Positions 47,013 through 59,266 of a stretch of 64,000 nucleotides of DNA are shown here, one piece after another (position 1 is the first letter of the stretch; every line of letters starts with the position of its first letter). Below the pieces are notes generated by a model. The model saw only the letters and a list, made by a program, of their open reading frames with translations, searched no databases and was not told the origin of the DNA. The DNA is from Synchiropus splendidus (lineage: Eukaryota > Chordata > Actinopteri > Syngnathiformes > Callionymidae), in the NCBI RefSeq assembly GCF_027744825.2, contig NC_071347.1, positions 18,858,001-18,922,000 on the forward strand. Reading direction: 5' to 3'. Made by a program: the position numbers and the translations under genes.

Positions 47013-47049
47013 CTTGGAAGGTGTGTAGTGGCCTTGGCGACCTACAATC
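47013..47049 (-). other. tln2: 5' UTR part of the start-codon exon
   Basis: Reading the minus strand, a pyrimidine-rich TCTTCCAG acceptor ends at 47050, so the exon probably starts at 47049. A second AG (TTGTAG) would start it at 47041. The start context is CCAAGATGG, a good Kozak match. The upstream noncoding exon(s) were not located; talin genes usually have one. Confidence 0.6.
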
Positions 47050-50000
47050 CTGGAAGACATGAGTGCAGGGGCATTATAGCTCAGAATGTAAATGACATCC
47101 CTGACAAATCTGCTGCATAGAAGCCCCACTATAATGGCAGGTACCGCAGGCCGTCATTAACATGTCGTCATGAGGCAAACATTTGTGGAAGCATGATGGA
47201 AACGTCTGGGTGGTAAAATACACACATAAATCACCCCAGGGGTATTTTTCGGCCGATGAACCTTTGCCTCAGCAAAGTGTTTCCTCCTGCTGTTAACATA
47301 TCGTGGGGTTATAGATATAGCGTTTGCAGCGGAGAAAGGTACTTGAACCGAACAGCAACATCACCTTCCAACAGAAAAAAAGGCAAACCACGGTAATAAC
47401 AGCGATTCCCGGAGCCAACGGATGAAATGACACCATTGCATCATTACTCGACAAAAAAATCTACTTTTCAGTGAAGTCAAGTTCTGTGTTTTGTCACATC
47501 CTTGCAATTGTGATGATTCAATTCAGAGTCTCAGTGGAACGAAAAAAAGGGAAAGTGATACTGCAGATTTTTTCTCCTCCTCCATGACCTTGGCTTCAGT
47601 GCAGGAAAGGGCCGAAGATGATAAATTGGGCTCTCTAATGCAAGAGGCTCTTGTCTTTGAGGCACACTTTAGGAAAACAAGTCCTTGGGTTTGGCATGGT
47701 CATTGCGACAGAAATAGATCAAACTATAGCTTTAAATATGTTTGGAGGTGAACTGTACATCAGACCATCCACGGTATGTGGTGAAAACATTATCTACAAG
47801 GTCATGACTTTCAGATTTCTTTAGCCAAATATGAGCTATTTAAGGCTTGGTTGGTGTTGCATCATCCCAACAAAAGTGGAAAAACAATACTCCCTCCGAA
47901 CTTGACTGCCAACATGCAGAAACCATTTCCTCATAGGGAGAACTTGCAGGGAGGAGTTTTTAAATGAAATGAAATGAAGGCATTGCATTTGGGCTGGTTG
48001 TGGTATGGGTAACTTGTTTTGAGAGAGCCATGAGCAACATGTGTTTGTAAAAACCCATGTGCAACAACTCTAGCAGTGACTTCCTAATGTTGACTTTTAT
48101 TTAACTTGACAAATGAATAGTAGCTGATGGTGGTGTGGTCAGCAGGGAGGTGTTTGGCTTCATGAAGTTGCAAAGAGAAACGTTGTAGCATAGGTGATCT
48201 AAGTGGCATCTTATGTGGGACCTAGTTGTGCAGGATATAAGGTATCATTCCAATATATTTCATTACTGACTGAGAAGTTGTCTTAGTCCTTTGACATAAT
48301 TATTAATGACTGTTATTTAAAAAATGTTTATATACAAATAGACATGACAAAGCGGTCCCTGACAATCAGTAGGCTTCTTTTCAAGGTTTTAATCCAACAT
48401 CGAAAAAACTCAGTTGTGTTGATAATATTAATTTCAGTTTATAACAAGAAAGGACAAGATCACAGTGGCTATCAGCGTTCTCAAGAGGAGGGGGTTGTCT
48501 GGAGCCGGGTTGGTTAACAAACACCCCCCCCCCCCAAACAAAAACCAATGCAATAGAGAAACAAGGAAGCAAGTAGGAAAGTTTTGACTTTTACTGAATT
48601 GGGGACAACAAAAACACTGTTTGTTAGACATGTGAAGTAAGTCTCTCTCCAGTCAGCAGTGGTCTGTCTCTTCATATGTCCAAACGGAATTCTGTTTCTT
48701 CTTGAGATTTTTCAGTTAACCCCCCCGAAAACCACCATAATCATGTCCACCTGCATGATGCGTTGAGATGTTTAGATGTTTCCACTTGGTTTTAAGACGT
48801 TTGATCACTCGAGCCTTCATCTTTTCTTAAGGCGTGGCCGCTCTCATTTATGCCGTGGCGGTGCGCCATGATCGCGTAGCAGAAACCCTGACGTCTAGCT
48901 GGGGGTTGAAAACCGGTGCAACTCGTGATGCAATTTTAGAGTTAATTCTAGCATACATTATCGGTTCAAATGCTGATAAGGACGCATTCTGCGAGAACAA
49001 TACTTTCTGACTGCGCCCGCATTCTAGTGGATTTGTCACAGTCATTAATTCCGCTCCATTGCCCCTTTCTGTCCTTGGGTTTTTCTCCCTTCCAGAAGGA
49101 AGCTAAACCCACAAAGTAGTCTGGGTAATGATGCTGGATGTTCTCTCTGCTATATGTGCAGGCGGGGAAGCCCCACTGTGTCCTGTCATTCTTCATCTCA
49201 CAAATGCTCCTATTTCACCAAACAGTGTGAGATCCGAAGGACGGCGCCCAGCCAGACACACAAAGGACTGTCTCTGCCAAATTATAGGTTTGCCTCCTGG
49301 ACGACAGTATTAACAAGCGCTGTAATAGCATCTTTAACTCCAGCATCACTCACTGCACTGCAGACGGCATGAAGGATCCCCGGTGGATGATTATAATCCC
49401 TCGTTGTTTAGCAGTGTGAGGACGCAGACCCCTCGCACAAACAAGCAGGGCCTCCTCATTTGCTCGTCCTTCACACACAAACTGTGATCAATGCTCCAGA
49501 TTGATTGTTACGATCAGACGGCCACATTAAAAGTAGTTGATGCCACCGTGACCTTGAGCTCCAAGGAGTCTTGGCTTACGCCACAATATTAAGACTGGCC
49601 GGGGAGAAACCCTCTGAAAATTGAGAACATGGACAATTCAATCGAGACCAAGGAAGAACGGAGCCATCTGGAGAACATGCAGCTCTAATGACGGCGTGTA
49701 ATTCATGCATCGCTGCAGATCCAGAGAGCAACAACTGCTGATTAGTGCGCCAGTCTGTCACACAATATTCACCGAGTCAACAGGACTGGAGATTCAAGCG
49801 CTGTTCATGTGCTCCAGCCAGTTTGTTTAAAACCGTTTAGAAACGTTGTACACAAATACAACCTAGAAAGAAGCAACATCCACTATAGCACGACGGGTCT
49901 GTTTATTTCATATTCGGCATAAATAAACACCTCCTCTACAATTCGTTTTGGGGAGCAGGGGCCAGACTCTCCCAAGCATTATAGTGGATATGTAATTTCT

Positions 50001-52157
50001 CAAACGCGAAGGCAGCAATGAAAATGGACGGGAAATTGAGAGCTTTATCTTCAGCCCCTTTTTATCCACTAAACCAAGCTAAACAAACTCGGCACCACCC
50101 CTGCAACTCCAATTCCACATGAATTTCACTGACTATTATCCACGCATTTACTTAGGGCCAGGCCAGCGCAGAGGGAATTCCACACCTGATACAAGGACTT
50201 GGCGTGAGCGGGCCACTGGATTTCTGATACTCATTTTCATTACGAACGTCCCTCGAATCATGCTTATCAAACCAGAGAAAGGATGACTGACTGTGATCTT
50301 ACACGCCGCTTTTGAAATAGGTAAAGAAGCGGGTGCAGGCTGGGTGGAAAAGGTGGATGGCTCAGTGGCTTCAGTATCAGGAAGGGGTGATTTATAGGGC
50401 AGTAGTGTGACTTGCAATGTATGGAGATTAAGGTGTCATTGAAGCGTTTACTGACATGGCTCGGGGCCAGTAAATGGACACGCAGGGCAAGTAGATTGGC
50501 CAGTCACTGGCCCATGCGAGCAAGTGACATCCAATTGGAGTCAGAGGTGAGCAACGGCTGATATGCACACAGGTGCACTGGAAATGCATCATGGTGTGAG
50601 GAAACCTTTGGAAAAATGTCAGCAAGAATGAGGAGAGAGAGGGTTTTTCTACCCTTGTGGACAAAGATATACTTTACCGCACATGCATGCACACAACTAG
50701 TAGCCATCTTGTTTTTCTCTCACTGTTTTATTGGAATCATTACATTTCCGCTGATGACTCAGATGTGACATGTTTTGACATGTTTTTTTTTTCTTAAATA
50801 TCTGCCATTTTAAACTGACGTGTTTTTTATGTTTATGATGATTTTAAACAAATCAGTATTGAAATGGATTTAATAAATAACAACATTTAAGGAAAATATT
50901 TGCATTTTTCCATGGAAATATAGTGTCATAAAGTGAGTGCAAAATATACAAGAGGCCAATAATAGTTGATTTACAGTGTTACGTTGAATACTGACTTAAG
51001 CATGAAAAAATGTTTTGAATTTCTGTTTTAAAAAAAAAGACAAAACAAGCTGGGCATTCTCGTAACTGGAGAGCTTCCTGGTAGTGATGTGAACATCAAG
51101 AGAGTACCGTATGATAATTAAGGCTCTGTACATTCAACCTACATGCGACCTTCATGCCACTTTCATTGCAGGCCAGCAAAGCATTATTAACATTCATGAC
51201 TGCCGCAGTGGATTTAAGCAGGATTCCCAAGCAGTGTAGGCAGCTTTAAAGGACTGTTAATAAAAGCTACAATTTGGTAACATAGCAAAATCCATCACGA
51301 TAAGAAGATTCTTAATTCGATCCCTGAACCATAAATTTGCTCCAGAGCATCAGCAAATTGTTTTACCACCCTGAAATTACGTTTGGATCAATACTGATAT
51401 CACATTTATTAATTAGGTAAATGGATCGCTTACAGAGAAGAGAAAACATTCAATCTGTCCTGCTCCAAAAAGTGTTTTTATTATGTACATAAATTCAGGG
51501 CATCATTAAATAGGAAAAAATAAATAATAAATGGCCCAAAATAAACACATATTTGGAGTCAAAACAGCTGTTTACTAGCAGCTACGATTCTCCTGAAGGC
51601 ACTTAAGTCTCCAAACGCACCAAAGGTACGCAAGGTGTAAAATGAAATTTGCATGTTTTCCTGTATTGCTTATTAGGTATAACATTTATTGAGTTGTCTG
51701 AAGGCAGAACCAAAGGACAGTTTGGTCCTGACTTCCCTCTGGCCTGCAACCTCTCTGGGGGCAATAACAGTGTATTCCAGAGAGAGACACATCATCTCTC
51801 CAGCAAGTCCTGGGTCCGCCTTGCATTTTCCTCCCAGCTCAACATGCCCTCCCAAGATGGTGTCCAGGAGGCATCAGGAGAAGATGCCCGTACCACCAGT
51901 TGGGAAGGTCAGACACCCTGAAGAGAAAAACATTATGCCTAGAATCCATGATCTTAGAACCAAGTGGTTTATAAAAAGCTTTGTCTTTTGGCTCCGCTCT
52001 TGTCTCACCACCACAAATCGATGCATTTGTCAATCTACATTTTCTTCATCCCAAGAGATTCGAGCTCCTCCCTCAAAGGAATCATCTCCATTTGGACATG
52101 ATTTCCCACTGAGAACTGTGGTCTCTGACTTAGGGGAGCGGATATTCTACCCAGAGC

Positions 52158-52275
52158 AGGAGTGGGCAAACCACTCTACAAAAGGCTGGGGTGGTGCAGG
52201 TTTTTGACCGAGACCCTGATCCTCACCTAGAGGGTTCATGGAGGGATTGAATTCAGGATGGGTCCTCAACTCCAG
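52158..52275. mobile_element. hAT-like terminus, partial
   Basis: CAGGAGTGGGCAAACC at the left resembles the CAGGGGTG hAT terminus, followed by GGTGCAGGTTTTTG, similar to the inner arm of the 31656 element. No clear partner end was found, so it may be truncated. Confidence 0.45.
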
Positions 52276-52920
52276 ATAAGTACAAGATGGGTCATGTACA
52301 ACTATGTTTTGCATCCCATAGATACAGCTGACCACAATCATTCTCTGAATAACTACAACATTTTCAGCGGCCCAAATGAAAGGCGCAGTTCTCTCTCTGC
52401 ACGTAGAGGCAATAATGCTGACGTAGCAGCCACCAGGGAAAGGCGTAAGAAAACGCGACTTGTAAATACAGCGACTGCGTAATTTAGAAAAGATGTACTG
52501 TCCCACTGGGGTGACATTACAGCGGTCGCAATTCTCACACTCACAACAGCAAAGGACCGCCACGCTGAAACGGAATTGACCAATAAAAGAGCACAGAGAA
52601 ACGTTTGCCTTTATGATGCCATATTTCACAGCCTTGCAGGCAATTAATGTTGTGTAATGTATGCATGTAATATGTCAATGGCATTGAACGGAGCTCTGTA
52701 AGTACTTCCACTCTCAGCAGTTCTGTTGAGAGCAGCAGGCTTAAAGTGTGTGTGGACTGGTGATGCTAATAGGCGAAACTGCCCCTCACCTACTTTTCTC
52801 CCCCCTTTTTTAACGCCCTGACACAACAACAGAAGCTTTTATCCCACTCTGAGTGAAAGCAGGGTTAGTTTCCTGCACACCCATCATTGCTCTCCTGGGA
52901 CCAGCACGGCTTTACTGGAA

Positions 52921-52939
52921 CACACACACACACACACAC
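52921..52939. repeat. CA microsatellite
   Basis: About nine and a half uninterrupted CA units upstream of the tln2 start codon. A similar short CA run is at 6637-6655. Confidence 0.95.
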
Positions 52940-55824
52940 GCGCTCTCTCAGGGTGGTCAGGTGATGGCTAAAAAAGGATCGCAAAGCATTGTTTTCATGT
53001 GCGTACGTCCGACTCCAGGAAAATCAATGGGCAACCGTGTCACGTGTAGGTCAGGTGAGTTATTCTTGATCACACTTGACAGCCATTTCAATTTAACTGA
53101 TTGGATATTGGGTCATAACTTGAATCATAAATACACGTTTTATGAGTCACGGGTGATTTATGGGGAACGCGCGGCCAATCACAAAATGTCTGTTTGGTGG
53201 AGACGGCTGGAATTTATGCATGGAGAGAACACGCGAGGCCTCAGAGACATCATTCTGTCAGGCAGCCTGTACCACATTAATAACATTAGGAGAATATAAT
53301 TACCGCTGGCTGATGCGAAAAGCAAAACATTTGTATGCAGCGGAGTAAACGGGGGGGCAGTGGGAGCAGGTTCTTTTTTAAATTGCATTATTGTGTGGCT
53401 GGTATTCAAAATCCGTGGCACTACAATGTATGAAACATGCTGCAATATAAACCTGCACACGCATGCGTCACTTGGGTGTGTAGTTCATTCACATTACCCT
53501 TATTACACACATTATTTAGCAGGAGAGTGGGACAAATGCAGCAGGACTGTAGCTTATCTACTTTTTTTTTCCTTTTTCTACGTAGTTGATAGGATGTGAT
53601 AATAAAGAGCTGAATGTATTATAGCTCTTTTAAGTAAAAGTGGCTGGACCAGGGTACTTTATTATATAAAGTAAATGAAATATTGGCACCATGAAGGGTA
53701 TTTCATGTCAAGAATTATTTTTCAGTGAAACTGTTAAATAAGCTATCCTTTATCTGCTATTAATATTTTACTTGTATGTTTTTTTTCCGTTCTATTAAAC
53801 ACATTATCGTTCGCTTTTCATAAACACAATAATTTGACATTGCAGCATTTTTTACATACATATTTTTGGCATATTAATGCTGAATATTTTCCTGCCTTAA
53901 AAACAGCTTGGAAAACAAAATGGGCGGGTTAGTTAGTCAGTGTGAGGAGAGAAAAAAATATACTTCCTGTGTAGCGTTCCAGGTGGTTGTGTGGATTTAA
54001 CATCATGGAGCACAAGGAGCAACACGTGCTGGGGGCAAAACATGTGCGAGGGACAGGGAAACGTACTGAAGCTCTCTTCACGGAATCATATTGAATCTCA
54101 GTTGCTTTTTTCTCTCTCTCGTGGCACAGTCACCGAGACTAAAACGTGCAGCGACATAGCAATTGTTACACAAAGAATGAACCTCCTGGAACCTGGAATT
54201 TAACCATTTAACCATGATTTATTTATTTATTTTTTCCCATAAAACCATAAAAGCATGTCGACCAGAAGCCCAGAGGAAACAAAGTTTACAACATTGTAAT
54301 TCTGGCTGTTTGAAATATTCAAGTGACCTTCACGCAACAGATCAGTTATTTTAGACAGACTTCATTAGCCACGCTTTTACAAAAAAAAAAAAAATCCCTC
54401 CCGACATCATCTACATCATTCCAGCCGAATGTAATTCTAGAATTCAGACCTTGCACTGCTGAGTTGCTACACTTTCCACTCTGCCAAGGGAAGGATGACG
54501 AATGGCTCATGACCACTTATCCATACTATGCTGAAAAATGAACGTCTCTCCGGTTGGCACTCCAGACCCAACTTAGGTGTAACAGGCCGACATATATCAA
54601 CATACGCTGCGGCAAACTGCGTTAGATGTATACATTAGATAATCATTTGCACATGAACTCTTGTTTTACAACTGTTTTTCTTTTTAAACAATAACAACTT
54701 CAATATTTTTACATCGTATTTGTTAACACTGAGGTGTATTTATGAAGTCACATTGCAGCCTCTTGCGAATGCTTATGACAATTATGGATTTATTTATTTG
54801 CAAAGCATCACTTACCTGTAAAGAGGGTCTGAGTTACACCTCATCTAACTGCGCTCAGACTATAAAATGCAAAAGTGAGAATGAAGAGCTTGAACGCGCT
54901 GCAGCACTCTGAGGTATTGCTCTCGTATTTCCCTTTTATTAATGAACTACAGCTCCTCAAAGATCCTCTGGCTCCAATCACGACTTCAGTTGAAATGAAA
55001 TGGAACTGAGTGGGTGAATCATTGAAATCTTGATTGACACAGACTTTAAAAGAATTTTTTTCAATGTTCATATCATATATTCGTCCATGCTCATCTTCTT
55101 AAAGCGTCACAGTTTCGTCAAGGACATTCAAATGACTGGTACCTCGTCCTAAAGCACTTTTTTTTTATTCTTACACTCCATCAAAAACACTTTCAAACAA
55201 GTCCATGACTGTTTTTCATATGTTAAATACCAGTCTTCAACAGACCAGAAGTGAACCAGCTACCTTCTCCTGAGATATCTTTCCCCTTTTATGTTCCGGT
55301 TCCTAGATATAATTTTGAAACGGTCACTGTGCTCAGACAGAAAAAAAAATAAACTTGTTCATCACCTGATAGGTTTGTTCATACTGTAGGTGGAACTTGC
55401 AAAAGTTGGTACCAGCTCACAAACCGCAACGTCATGTGTGGGCATGTCATATTGCATTTTACAACATGTAAAATGTATTGGCCGACACCAACACACACGC
55501 TTGTTCCATACAAGATGCCATTGTTATTGTCATCCATGTCTCCTCCTCATTGAAAGTCATTGCTCCGAAAAAATGCTTTCAGAACATCAGTGCGACTTAT
55601 CATTTTGCCGACGTGTTGTTTACCTCCGCCTGGGCAATACTGTGTAGCAGCCTAAAGTTGTATGAAGGGGTTGGTTTGATTGAAAATACCAAGGTTCTGA
55701 TGCCTCCATGATAGAGAAGGTTCCTAAAAGGGAGTCACATTTGGCCCCTGCAATATTGTTGTACACGTACTTTGACTTAATTTCAGAAATGTGCTACTAT
55801 TCTACAAGTCATAGTACTACATAT

Positions 55825-56214
55825 GAGGGGTGTAAGAAAATATTGATATGCTCAAATGTTGCAATACTTGACTGAGCTACTTGATGTCGGAATATTTGAG
55901 TGATATTGTCTTGATCTTATATCGGCTAAATCAATATTTAATACATACATATTTGGATATGCTGCTGCATTTGCATTTTTCTGGCATTATATTATTAATA
56001 AGCGATTTCATTGGAGTACGAAAGTTAACTGAAAGTCTAACTGGACTGACATTGTCACAATGAACTTGTTTTCACCTCATCATATTGTACTGCATTATCT
56101 GATTTTCCCCCTTAAAATGATGCTCTTGTTACAATATAACTTGCAGTATCGCAATATATCACAATGTATCGTATCACCACTTTTGTATTGGGATGCCTTG
56201 CCATTTGCACCCTG
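55825..56214. mobile_element. GATACGATA-type MITE, copy 2 (inverted)
   Basis: Begins GAGGGGTGTAAG and ends TTTGCACCCTGA. The right half, read on the minus strand, carries GTGATACGATACATTGTGAT and ATTGCGATACTG, matching the left half of 7382-7659. Limits approximate. Confidence 0.55.
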
Positions 56215-58930
56215 AAGGTACTACTTCAGTTGAAGTTGTCATGACAGTTTCATTTTATACAAGTCACTTTTATGCTATTCTTTCAACATTGACATTTTTG
56301 GCAGCGGAATGCTTAATATTTAAAAAAAAAAAGTAGCCCCTTCTACTGTATAATAAAGTTCCACCCTCCTCTTCCAATAACAAGCACCGTTGCTCTTGTA
56401 CCTTTGAAGTCCAACAACTGCTCACATATTCCTCCACAGGACTTTGAAGCAGACTGTCTAATGAGAACATTCTCTCCCGATTTCCCAGCAAAATAACCAT
56501 CACCTTCAATAAAATATTTAGACAACATATTGGTTCTTTGTTTCAGCGTCCCGCTTGTCATGTGGTACTCCCGTCCTTGTAAAGGTAATCCTGTAAGTGT
56601 CACTCATCGAATATGGATCCCAGCACGACGACTGCCTCGAACAATCCATAATTGACATTCTCCCTCGCACGTCCATCCTCATCACTTTCCATGTGTATTT
56701 CATCATTTAATGATTCACAGCTACTGGAGCTGAAGTGACCGCAGCTATTTTAGGTTCAGCAGAGTCGCTATGAACAAGCGCTCATTTCACGGGGGGGGGA
56801 CACGCAGTCTCATTTTTTAAAACAGCGTTATGTGAGCAGTGTTTGTTTAAAGAAGACAAACAACAGAATGAATTCACACCGACTCTCTCCGCAGACAAAC
56901 CCATGTATTTATTCATGCTGTGCTGCAATAGCATTTCTGCTATGACCTACTTGGACTGCAGATTTCGCTCCTGGGCTTCACCAATTTCATGGTGCAGATA
57001 CTGACAAATTATGACTCTGTCCTTGTCACTGGGACGAGACAGTAGCTCTTCATATACTAAAAATATCAAGCCAAGAAGCGCGTCCATAAACAGCAGTGAT
57101 GGACGATGCAGTACATTTTACCAGCTAAATAGGAGACTGAGGAGCAAAGGAAATATAATAGTGTGGCACGGCGATGGAGACTTTATTTGTTTAAGCGCTT
57201 CCAAGTCTCGAGCACAGCCGTACAATACACAGACTGATTCAATATGTACCACCTAACCTCCCATTAAGAGTTTGACAAATGAGCTTTTTAATGCTTGAGG
57301 ATGGAGAGGAGTCGTTGAGGAGGGACGCTCCGCCCACGAGCTCGAGCCACTCATCCAATGAGCGTGTTGGTGCAAACAGGCGGTTGTCATGTCATGTAGG
57401 GGCGTGGCTACGCTTCAACCATATCATCCAGTCCCTAAGTGACGGATGCCGATCTGCCAGAGACGACAAAAGAGGCCATCCATGATGATTTAACTAGCTT
57501 TGCAGAAAGCCTTTTTAGCTATAAATCATAGGCATCTGCTTCACAAAGCTCTCTGTGCTCGGCTGGTTCCTCGACTGACTGATGTAATGATGCAGGCAGA
57601 AGATACATCCTCAGTCAATAGAAAAACATCAGCGAGGTAGTTATGAGACTGGTTCTCTCTATAGACCCGGCGAGATTGTCTGAGTGATAACAGCTAATAA
57701 TTATAATAATATATTATAATAATATAATAATTAATGTGTATTGACAATGGATGTGGTTTTAAGTGAGGGTGGGTGAAAAAAAAAGCCATGTGTGGCTCAT
57801 TACTTCTCCTATTTCTGTGGCCCAAAAATAGTGGACACGACCCGAGAGATTGAAGCCACATGAGACCTGTGCCCTAGTTGGAGTAAACATCCCAAGATTG
57901 CTGTTTAATAGCTGAAACTCGGAGGAGCGTATCTGAGCTCTATCTCTGCTGAATCAAAGTTGCAGCATTTGATATGCCGACACAGCAGCTCAACTCCAAG
58001 TCTCTGGCAGATACACCTACTTCATCACACTATCTAGCCATTAGCATGTATGGTCCGATGCATTTCAGCTGTCAGTCAACGTGTAAGGGTGACAGAATTT
58101 GTAAAGTAAATATAATGCTTAGCGTTTTACAGATCAGTGGCAAGTAAAATCCACAGAAAATGAACTACCCAAACAAAGCTACGTGTACTTGCATACCATG
58201 TGTCTTTATCGATTCCTATAGCTTAAATCAAAACCACGACGCACGGTTTAGTATCAACTAAGGGGTTTATGCGATACTAATACTGTTCCCTGTGGGTCCC
58301 GTTGAGAGCAGTTCCAGACGTAAGCCCCTAAGTTGCACCTAAGAAATATCATAGAACATAACTCTAGGCGAAAGGGACAGATTTAAAACAACCAAGAGAC
58401 AGGCGCATTGAGTTGAAGCTGCATTTCATCCTGCGGACGATTCCAGGAAGCGAGGAGAGGCATTTTTAAAGCAAAGTTAAGAGTGAACCTTGGGAATCGT
58501 CAATGTTGTTTAAGCGAAGGCCACTGAGGCTGAAAGGTAATCGCAGATGTAAGACAGCAGCAGTCCAGGGGGGATAGGGGGGTGGGGGTGGGGGGGACTT
58601 CCAGATAAATATGTGCTGACCCTGCTGCTGGCAAAACCTGGCACTGTGGCACAAAGCAAGTCAACACCCAGACCTCTGACCCAGGAAAGGGAGGAGTCCC
58701 ATCAGCATATCTTCTGCTTTTCCAATACATAGACAGACTCTGTGGTACTTCAGTTTTGGGGCCTGAGAATTGTTGGCTAGGTTGCTGCGATATGAAAAGG
58801 CCCAAATTTAACTTTAACCCCAAAATACTGAGGCAATGATGTGAACAGGACACATGATCTCCCGAGTGTGTCCTGGACGGGAGCAGAACAAGCCTAGAAC
58901 ACCTTAGAAAGAGACACAGCTGCAACCCTT

Positions 58931-59266
58931 CCTCACTCCCATGGCGTAATATATTGACGCTGGAAAGTGGACTTTTGCATCCTATACTGACGCCAAAGGC
59001 CAACTTCGCGGAGCAATCTTGATGCATTGGCTTTTCAATGTAGTACAAAACATGTCGAACAAAAGGAGCACTGTCCCATGGCTTATATAACCCCAACCTC
59101 TGCCTCTCTTTTACGTAACGTCAGGATATGCAGCGGAAGGCAGAACATGTGCTTCAATTGAAAACCTAATTCGTCAACATGCAAAGCTGAAGGCTACCTT
59201 TAGCGTCGGTATGGGACGCGAAAGTCCACTTTCCCAACATCAATATATGACGTCATGGGAGTGAGG
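58931..59266. mobile_element. foldback/MITE element, copy 2
   Basis: The left arm CCTCACTCCCATGGCG and right arm CATGGGAGTGAGG are inverted repeats extending about 70 bp (both arms carry AAAGTGGACTTT, followed by GACGC). Same family as 29904-30275. No coding capacity. Confidence 0.66.

Noticed and set aside
52147..52629. 160-codon minus-strand frame
   Set aside because: Its 3' part is the hAT-like terminus at 52158, and the rest has no known motif.
58500..59096. 198-codon minus-strand frame, the longest outside tln2
   Set aside because: It overlaps the left arm of a foldback element and low-complexity sequence; no recognisable domain.
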